Part shown: positions 56,160 to 64,000 of the stretch, one piece after another | How positions within the stretch are numbered: the stretch's first letter is position 1 | How the letters are laid out: each line of letters opens with the position of its first letter | Translations under genes and position numbers: made by a program | Assembly: GCF_000204055.1 (NCBI RefSeq) | Contig: NW_006768782.1 | Coordinates: 776,467 to 840,466 of the forward strand | Reading direction: 5' to 3' | Length of the DNA stretch: 64,000 nt | From: Melampsora larici-populina 98AG31 | Taxonomy: Eukaryota; Basidiomycota; Pucciniomycetes; Pucciniales; Melampsoraceae | The notes under the pieces: model-generated | Told to the model about the DNA's origin: nothing | Seen by the model: only the letters and a program-made list of their open reading frames with translations | Database searches by the model: none

Positions 56160-59100
56160 CACTACAAAAAAAAGTTGATTTTCCCCGGGGAATTTTGGTT
56201 TCAGATTTGGGGAAAATCACGTGATCTCTGTACACCGTGTACATTACCCATACATCTTGATCGGCCGTACAGCTCTGTGCGCTCGGTCCCATGTACGGCG
56301 TGCCTTCGTCAGACGACTGTACACATCCACCAAAACGGGCTGAGCCATCGGTCGCGTCCAACAGCTCGAAACGACATATTTTGCTGAGCCAATTGCAAAC
56401 GGCTGTTTTCATCCAGTCGTTGTCGTTGTTGTCACTTTTGTAATATACTGATTAATGGCTGTCACAAGGATGAGAACAAAACAAGTGCGAGCAGTTAAAT
56501 CACTCATCTACTTTTCCTTCTTCACAATCTTTCTCCAATGCCTCTTCGATTTTCAATACAAAGATAAGTTCGATGGTTCCCCTTATAGATCAATCTCAGC
56601 AACTACCTCTTTCCCCTTTGTTGGTTTGTTTTTGTGTGTTTGGATCTTTGTTGGACCGCACCACAAATAACAGGAATGACCTGCCTTGCCACCCAGCCAA
56701 TCATCTCATTCACTTCATTCACAACTCAGTCATCCTGGGTCCATCTCCCTCTTAAAGATACCTGATATCTCACCCAGAAAGTTGACTATCCAACAAAGGA
56801 AAGCAGTCGGAGATCCCACTACTGCATCGTCATCTGATGATTCATTCTTGCCACCCTCACCTCATACAAATTGAACGTCTAAGGAAGTGACCATTAATTG
56901 TTACGTATGAAGACAATCCACAAGATTCAATACTCAAGTCTTCAAATCTCCTACTCAACTTGATTTTCTTGATTCTCTTGATTCTCATATTCCTTTCTAT
57001 GATCGTCATCGTCATTCAATCACTTACATTTTTAGAAGAGCAGAGTCTCTCCAAAAATATTATCAAGTTTGATTCAATCGATTTGAACATATATCCACTA
57101 TCATTTAGTCGAGATTCAGTTATAAGTACCTCTGCCAAGTGATTTTATCTAGAGATTCAGATTGACTCGAAGGATGAGTGTGGGCGGGTAGGTTATCAAA
57201 TTTATTTGAAGTGAATGGCCAGCAAAAATTGTTTTGTGCTAGCTGAGTTAGTTTAATACAGACAAATAATGCAGCAATAGATAGAGAGACCAGTAAACAA
57301 CATCAGTGTCATGAAATATGATGTCCAGGATCTGAGTCTGACGGTCGTGAAGAAAAATCAAGGGACCCCGGAGTGAGGGACGACGACGACGAAAACAGCT
57401 GCTTGCAATCGTTTCAGTGAAATGTTGTTTGGAGTTGTTGGACACGACTGATACATGAACCACCTGTCCTTCGTTTCTTGGCCTGCCAATGCCAGGAGAT
57501 GGTGTTCCAGCCTGAGATTGAATTGAAGGGTCCATAGAGACAAAGATGGATGAGACACATTGTGGTATCAGTTCGACTGAGAATGGTGCCAGTGGTGAGG
57601 ATGTGAGCTGTGGACTTACCAGCACGCTTATCCGGACCTTTGGACTTGGTGGTATGATTGAGAATGGGTGAAGAGAATGTGCAAAACGGCCGTTCGCGAC
57701 GGTTTCAGCTTAAAACATCGTTTCAAGTTCGCCAAAAATGCCGTTTCGAGGTTTTGAGAACGGCTGAGTAGCTGAGAGCATCCACAGTGGTGGGCTCCAA
57801 ATCGGGGCTATCGCCAAATTTGGTGACTGAGCCCCGATTTTTTTGGTGCAATGGCAGTCCCCATCGCCAAATTTTTTTGTAGCCGGCTTCAAATTTCGAG
57901 CTTTGGGCTACAAATTTGGCAACAAAAAGCCGGGCTCCAAATTCCCGCACTTGCTCATTCCCATACCTCACACATGTAAGCCCACGCGTACCAATCTCAA
58001 AGTGTGTGTAAACCCATATAATCTACACTTTTGAAGTCCGAACGACTGCATCCGGATTGATTTGGGGCCCCACCAAATTTGAATTTGCTCGATTTGGAGC
58101 CCCGATTTGGAGCCCACCACTGTGGATGCTCTGACGGCTCACCCCGTTTTGGTTGGTGTACATACAGACGTGAAGTTGTGGCACACATCTGGAGAGCATC
58201 GGAGCCTCCCCGAGGCAAGGTGGAAAGTGCGGAAAGTGCGGAAACCGCGGAAAATACAGTGTAGATACAGGGCTACTCTGGAAGCCCTGTATAGAGCACA
58301 ATTGTTTCAGAATCCGAAAGCAGCCAATGCGGCTGTTTTAAACACACATATCATTATCAAGCAAAAGATGTCAAGGCATACTTCTCAAAAAACGAGAACG
58401 GATTTCCAGCACGGCTCACCAGCTGTTCACCAATCATCGGCATCCGAACAACGAGCTAGATCATATATATAGTGCTATCAGGAAGCAAGTGATACAATAA
58501 GATATGTATTACAATTTTTGGTATGGATCCGGATCCGAGTAGATAAGATCGATGGGTACAAGTAAGGACCCAGGAGTCATAAAGATCAGATTTGGAATTA
58601 AAAAAATGACAGAGGATGTTCTTTGAGAATTTATCACAGAATAAACACAATCTTTCAGTTATACTACTCAAGTAGAACTAGTGATTTTAATTAAAGAAAA
58701 GAACATTGTTTTCCAAAGAAAAACACTGACTTGATATTGTTCAAGTTTACTAAGAGTAATAATACAAACTCTAAAAGGAGCAAGAAGTTGATCATGGTGT
58801 TGTAGATCATATGGAGTCGAAATCTTAAGTGCGAAACGTTCTATTTTAAAAAATGAGTTGGTCGATAAGGAACAAATTTTTGCGTCTTTCAACATCGATC
58901 TCACATCCTACCAGTGTTTGACTTTGACCCAAATGTTGAAGATATAACACTAATTTATTGGTGAGCTTGATCCTGTTTCCCTTACCAGATGTGATCGACA
59001 AAGTGGGATGAATATGAAGGACATTCACAGAGCATGGAGTAGCAAATCAAATCGCTCAATCATGCCAAGATGTTGATATGTAATAATTCATAATTCAAAA

Positions 59101-59529
59101 AGGTGAGTTTCAATCAACGTTTTTAAGAATTTATTGATGATTGACTAGTGGGGAGTTGGTAGGCCTTGTTTCTCCTCATGCCCTGCCTCTTTCAATCATG
59201 TTGATTCACCTATTCGCCTTGTCAGATGATGTAGTAACATGTGCAAAGGCTAGCTTCCCAAATCGGATGATGCTCGTTGAGAGCAGCCTGTATAGGTCTG
59301 TATAAATTCCGCACTTTCCATATCCGTGCGGAATTTTTCCGCGCTTCGCGCAGGCTCCAATTCTTTGCACATCTGGGAGACGGTGTACACGGGGTCGGGT
59401 GTACATACAGCACTGTACAGTTGATTGAGCTGTGTGATCCATGTACATACACGATGTACAGAGATCACGTGATTTTCCCCGAATCTGAAACCAAAATTCC
59501 CCGGGGAAAATCAACTTTTTTTTGTAGTG
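56160..59529. mobile_element. 3370-bp CACTA element inserted in Copia pol
   Basis: Ends are CACTACAAAAAAAA and its complement, part of inverted repeats of about 75 bp, flanked by TGA at 56157-56159 and 59530-59532. CACTA...TAGTG ends and a 3-bp duplication define the superfamily. Subterminal regions on both sides carry many tgtaca-type motifs. No transposase recognised, so it is likely non-autonomous. Minor open frames (for example 57248-57625 minus, 56686-56874 plus) have no recognised similarity. A MITE sits inside. Confidence 0.88.
57776..58131. mobile_element. 356-bp MITE inside CACTA
   Basis: Inverted ends of about 34 bp starting GAGCATCCACAGTGGTGG, flanked by TGA at 57773-57775 and 58132-58134. 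A 3-bp duplication and short GC-containing ends suggest PIF/Harbinger type. Non-coding. Confidence 0.82.
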
Positions 59530-60881
59530 TGACACTGTCTTTTGACCCGGTGGCAGCTCTACTTCTTCCCAAACTCCTAATTTCGTCAACATCTCTACTT
59601 CTTTCTTACATGCTTCTTTCCACTCTTCTTTATGTTCACTGTTCATAGCTTCCTGATAACTTCTTGGTAGGTTGAATGCGATTCCTGCTGCTTTAGCTTG
59701 TAAAAGTTGTATGTTTGCATCTTGCTCTCGTACGGTCTGTGTGAAAGATTCGTCGTCGAGGAAATAAGATACTGAAAGAGATTCGAATAAATTTCTGAGT
59801 TCTTGATGTGCTGACAGTCGATCTTTTGAGGAAAGAATGTTGTCCAGGGAAGTGGGATTTGTGTCGAACACCAGAGATTTGGTGTCATCCTTCTGCTTGG
59901 TGATTGATTTTTCGTCAAGCCATTTAGCATGAGCTGAATCTACAAACTCGTTAGTTTCAGGAATCCAAAATCTCCACCCCTTACTTCCTTCTAAATAACC
60001 TACAAATCTACACTTCACAGCTCGATGATCTAATTTCTTTCTCTTCTCCACAGGCACGTGAACGAATGCCCAGCTTCCGAATATTCTGAGATGGTCTACT
60101 TGAGGTGCAAAACCAAACAAAAGCTCAGTTGGAGTTCAAGAACCGGTATTTGAATTCGGGGTTTTGTTGTGGAGACTAGTCGCTGTCGTTATTGCGAAAC
60201 CCCAAAACTGTCTAGGTAAACCTGAGTCTTTCAATAATACTCTCATACCCGATTGAACAGTCCTGTTAGCTCTCTCGATACTTCCATTTTGTTCATGATA
60301 ATAAGGAAGTGAGTTTTGAATTTTAATACCCTTCTCAGCAAAATAAGTCTTCAGGGAATTGTTCACAAATTCCCCCCCTCCATCCGTGCGCCAATGAATA
60401 ACTTTACAACCAGTCCTTCTTTCCGCTTCAGCAATGAAATTCTTGATATGTTGACTTGCTTCATTCTTCGTCTTCAATAGATATGTTCTCATGAAAGTTG
60501 AATAAACGTCGCGAATTTCTAGGGAATACTCTGATCCAGAGAATGTTTTCACCGGAAAAGGTCCACATAGATCTGCAACCAACACCACCGGCGCTCCGCC
60601 TGGGATAGCGTGAGCGCGGCGGTAGCGGAGCGCGCGCTCCGCCCGCGCTAGCCCTTTTCAGATATAGCGGGTTTCACGCACTGCTATAGCTATGGTGAAA
60701 CCCAAATAAGTATAGCGGTTTGGATATCCGCTCTGTATAGCGATCTCCCGCTGTGCTATGAGCCGCCACAGCGGCTGCGAGCGCTTAGCGACAGAGCACA
60801 GCAGAGCGCCCTATAGCGCCTCATATGTAGCTACCAGCAACCTTCATTTCAATTGACAGTGAAGCCTTGTAAAGGGGAAAC

Positions 60882-61521
60882 TTGATACGCACGCAGGGAT
60901 GATCACACTGAAGCGAGCCCAAGAGACAGTAATGTTCCGGTTGGCCTTCAGACATACGGACTTGATCTCAGAACCGATGTGCTCGCCTTCTCTATCACAA
61001 TCTGTCTATATCATCAATCGATCGGATCCTTGAGCTTCGGCCTGCAGATTATGTTCAATACCTTTATTCTCTTGAATTCGAGATGGTCAGTACTGATCAT
61101 GAGGACCACGGAAGGCGCGTGATCCATTTCACGCACAGGGGTGACAAAACGCTCGATTGGCATGTCGAACGAGGCAAACGGGTCACAATTTGACCATTTT
61201 TTGTGATGTGCATCGAAGTCAGACTGAGTTAAATGGCCCAAGAGCGAAGTGGCGGTAAAGCTGATTTGCTGAGTCGAAGGAAGAAGACAATAAGTGAAGT
61301 CAAAGTTTTTGACATATCTATTTGGTGATTGTCGCTTTTGATGACCCACACAAAAGAAGAATGTGTTGCAGTTTCTCAAATGTCAGTTCAAGTGCTTCCC
61401 TTGGGCATCTTCCTGACAAGTTCGGACGGGTGAGGTGTTGACCAGATTGTTCTCACGATTTGAAATCGATTATCTCTGTGATTGCTTGAGCTATCGAGGG
61501 TTTCTCCGCCACACACAATAC
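60882..61521 (-). pseudogene. TOP3: DNA topoisomerase III (TOP3) N-terminal fragment
   Basis: Type IA topoisomerase, which relaxes DNA with Sgs1/RecQ. Minus-strand pieces in family order: VLCVAEKPSIAQAITEIID (61521 down), NRYVKNFDFTY, FTATSLLGHLTQSDFD, HHKKWSNCDPFASFDMPIE (to about 61140), then AEAQGSDRLMI, a TAG where Trp is expected, TDCDREGEHIG (acidic TOPRIM motif) and VCLKANRNITVSWARFSVII. The catalytic Tyr domain is absent. Pieces lie in different frames consistent with introns, but the TAG at about 60998 and lack of the remaining two thirds show it is a captured or duplicated remnant. It lies between GC-rich repeat blocks. Confidence 0.82.
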
Positions 61522-62014
61522 CTGAGCAAAAGTTTGAAAGGTGTGGTTCCAAATATCGGATGCGATGATCTCGGAGCAAATATACGAGAACCGAACCTTG
61601 CGCCGCTCATTTTTAGCCCGGTCTTCAAGTTCTGGTGTGCGACCTTCTGAATCTAGAGCTTCTAGCAATATTGCACTGAACTTATCACCCACAGCACGGT
61701 TCCGAAAGGAATGGAATATAGCACCAGGCATGTAACTCAAATCCAAGGGAGAAGAGGGCTGGAAGGTGAGATTGCTGATTGCTGATCGGCTTTCTTCTTC
61801 AAGTCTGTCTGCGTCTTCATCGTCAAAGATGAGACCGGATATGTGGTTAAAATACACTCATATGTTTTATAAAACAATTCTTTTTACTATCTTTCAAATT
61901 TGCACCCAATTTGGTCTCAACATATACAAGACAATGTTTGTATTCTTCTCTGCGATTAGATTATTGATACATCTGTTAGCTTGTATAATCAAAACTGGGT
62001 AAAAAAACCCTTGG
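61522..62014 (-). other. Unidentified coding-like segment upstream of TOP3 fragment
   Basis: A minus-strand frame (61857 down to about 61540) reads like protein: LIFDDEDADRLEEESRSAI, SYMPGAIFHSFRNRAVGDKF, LLEALDSEGRTPELEDRAK. It is in the same orientation as the TOP3 remnant. It may be the neighbouring gene carried along in the capture. Family not recognised. Confidence 0.35.
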
Positions 62015-62203
62015 ACCGCGCTATTAGGCGATATTCAGTGTGAGATTTGTCTATAGCGGAGCGGAAGAGCCGCCCCGCTCTGAATGGCCATAGCGACCAT
62101 AAAATTATAGCGTAGTGATTGCGCTTTTATATTAGCGCTAAATCGCTCCGCTCGTAAAAACTGTGGTTATAGCGGAGCGGAGCGGGGCGGTGGTGGTGTT
62201 GAT

Positions 62204-64000
62204 CCCAGACACAGACACCAGACGGCGATGATTATCCGTGACCGCATGGGCAATGCCAAACAAACATTTTGCGATAGCCGGGTGCTCGGAAACTTGAAAA
62301 CCGAAATGCCACAATGCGAGAGCACGCATGAAGTCAACACGACATAGGTTGGAGATCATTTTCGCTACACGAGCCTACCAAACGCCGAATGGACAAAGAG
62401 GCATGATCTCGAAGAACCAGCCACTCGTGGCCCCATTGTAAACCTTATAAAAGCATCTATTTAAATGAAAGACAATTCGGCACGGTATTAGCATCCTTTA
62501 CCTCACGCATCATATTGTGACAGACTGTACATGAGCAGAAATCACCAAAGTCCACTCATCCTATCGACATCTTTCAAAAAAAATCTTTAGGCCGTACAAA
62601 GGCAAAGTTAATATGGGGCTAATACCAAATCAAGTGTCGGCTATGGAGGTGATTCATTCTCTGGATCACCACTTTTTACAAGAATACGGAGTTGTCAAAT
62701 GGACAACCCTTTCGTGGTCCAAGCACCACATTGCGAAATCTGTGCTTGCGAAATTGGTCGCAGCATTTGTTAAAGGTCAGCCACCAAAATACCGGTCATA
62801 GCCAAAACTTACCCCTGCGTCTTGTCCTTAGAATCAGAAGGTGAGGCTCTTCCAAGACACACAATTGGGACTATTGTTGGTTATGCACTTGGTCCTACGT
62901 ACAACTACACCATTCTGATACCTTACCACGGCAACCCAGAACTCTTGTTGTCTGAGCACTGATTTGTGAGTAACTCACACACACGCATCAGCGCGCCAAC
63001 ACAATGTAGCTAAATCATTATCACGCACAGATCCAAATCCCATGTAGTTCAATTTCGTAGCAGTTATGTAATGTTGATTAACCAGCCGCAGTACGAATTA
63101 GTGATCATAACATTATGTTTCATAAGTTGTCAGTTAAAATCAACAACACAAGAGTTTGAAAGAACACCTACCCTCCTAACCTGGTAGACATGCAAATCAC
63201 ATTTTGTTATAGCTTTCCAAAAGTAATCTTTGAGTCTGTTGCGTCCTGACCAACAAGGTGTCGAAGAATGTAATCACGAACTCTTCACGTCAAGCCTGTG
63301 CTTTGTTAGAACTGCCATCGCGAATGCGCATGATCTTGACTATTTTCCCTTTAGAAGGACTTGTATCACCTCAGGCCCAAACGTTAAAATCACGCTATAC
63401 AGTTAGAAGAGCGCGAAGTTAGTTACTCATAGAAAGGCAGCTCTGAATTCACCCACGCGGTGTGAATCAGCTCATGATTGATCCAGATCACTATTCTTGC
63501 ACGTTTTTATTTTTGGAGCGTGCACACATTAGTCCAGCGTTGCACAGACGCCAAGCAATTCACACACAAGGGTGCAAAATAAGACTAAACGCAGTTGGAG
63601 AAGATGTATGATGTTATAAATTTGAACATTATCGCCATGCAGAACCCTGTTATAAAATTGGAACAATCATTCTAAGACAAACAGTAGTGGAGTGAAACTG
63701 ACATATAAAAAACTTCACATTAAATAATTGAACCCCAAGAGCAAAACGTCACAATAATTTGATCATCGCGCATCACGAAACAACATTGTTCATGGCCTCC
63801 AATTTCTGTTTTCCATCGCCAGGACGTCCTCAACGTCCCTTACTTTGCAATCACAGTTTGATACATGGTTCCATTGATCCTTGGTCCCCAACTTTACCGC
63901 CGCGCGCGCCATTGAGTGAGTAATCTGAGAGGAGCAGCCCAGGCGAGTGTACCAGACATCCTGACCGCACGGTCCTTTTCCACTCTGCTCTTTAGAAGGC
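62204..64000. other. No supported gene
   Basis: Short frames only. One on the minus strand at 62359-62204 (ALALWHFGFQVSEHPAIAKC) and one on the plus strand at 62613-62801 look faintly protein-like but have no support. The far right end becomes GC-richer. Confidence 0.4.

Larger units (their letters stand above)
54746..60588 (-). mobile_element. Copia retrotransposon, 5'-truncated, split by CACTA
   Basis: Minus-strand pol with integrase, RT and RNase H, then polypurine tract and 3' LTR. It is interrupted at 56160-59529 by a CACTA element; across that insertion the frame continues exactly. The 5' side (gag, protease, 5' LTR) is absent: similarity stops near 60588, where GC-rich sequence begins. 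Confidence 0.9.
54777..60588 (-). pseudogene. Copia pol (integrase, RT, RNase H), broken
   Basis: Two blocks, 60588-59530 and 56159-54777. Integrase: VADLCGPF, WRTDGGGEF and NGSIERANRT give the D-D-E triad. Then HLRIFGSWAFVHVP and the SYQEAMNSEHKEEWKEAC start of RT; RFVVRGFTQREGIDFSETFA, YGTKQAARC, and a HVDD catalytic box in LWIHVDDGVICG. RNase H: YCDANWGGE, AEYMALGVAARE, CDNTAAI, DILTKAL. One reading frame throughout, with just two premature TGA codons (about 60136 and 55818) plus the CACTA insertion. All core catalytic residues remain, so decay is recent. Start missing. Confidence 0.9.
60580..62201. mobile_element. GC-rich-ended element carrying a topoisomerase III fragment
   Basis: Ends read CAACACCACC at 60580-60589 and the complement at 62192-62201. 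Inside both ends are blocks dense in agcggagcg/tatagcg motifs (60590-60835 and 62015-62190), which look like subterminal repeats of a hAT-like element. Between them lies a gene fragment. Borders and target duplication are not certain. Confidence 0.55.

Noticed and set aside
59206..59520. C-terminal extension of the Copia frame
   Set aside because: The frame runs on into the CACTA terminal repeat; the true continuation is at 56159 and below.
63880..64000. GC-rich right end as the start of a gene
   Set aside because: Too short to judge; no frame with recognisable similarity reaches the border.

Overview
The window looks like nuclear DNA of a basidiomycete, most likely a rust fungus (Pucciniales, possibly Melampsora). 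Evidence: an AT-rich background, many short (about 50-120 bp) GT-AG introns, ordinary eukaryotic housekeeping genes, several signal-peptide proteins without recognisable domains, and dense nested transposable elements. The genus is an inference; nothing here proves it.

Layout. 1-1712: 3' part of a mitochondrial m-AAA protease gene (AFG3/YTA12 family). 2233-2392: MITE. 2738-4765: single-exon 675-aa secreted-type protein with an NLS-like and an EAR-like motif. 6790-7680 (-): two-exon Lys/Ser-rich secreted protein. 9144-9992: three-exon GAR transformylase (ADE8). 10.9-11.7 kb: one weak small secreted ORF and an unrecognised broken reading frame. 12148-13620: 490-aa secreted protein with internal repeats. 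14695-21418: a 6.6-kb LINE (gag-like ORF1, endonuclease, RT, RNase H), now a pseudogene, bounded by a perfect 70-bp target-site duplication and carrying a small TIR element. 23354-23789 (-): two-exon six-cysteine small secreted protein. 26808-27854: SEC9/SNAP-25-type t-SNARE. 29348-29845 (-): small secreted protein. 32326-35736: 11-exon, 867-aa modular secreted protein.

37-44 kb is a transposon nest: a TIR element (37026-38134) with a 379-bp MITE inside it, then a hAT element (38163-44211, 8-bp TSD) whose 679-aa transposase splices into one open frame, and inside that hAT a 2994-bp Tc1/mariner-like element (38332-41325, TA TSD) with one premature stop. 45-48 kb holds Copia debris. 49297-50178 (-) is a hypothetical protein. 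51.9-54.1 kb has GC-rich repeat islands. 54464-60588 is a 5'-truncated Copia element on the minus strand, split by a 3370-bp CACTA element (3-bp TSD) that itself contains a 356-bp MITE. 60.6-62.2 kb is a GC-rich-ended element holding a broken minus-strand fragment of DNA topoisomerase III. After 62.2 kb I see no supported gene.

The housekeeping genes (m-AAA protease, ADE8, SEC9) are functionally unrelated and look like ordinary genes in a repeat-rich region. The secreted proteins are interleaved with transposons, as is common in rust genomes. The most interesting items are the modular 867-aa secreted protein (every intron phase 0, Cys modules split at the same place), the six-cysteine small secreted protein, the secreted protein with NLS-like and EAR-like motifs, the apparently intact hAT, and the topoisomerase III capture.
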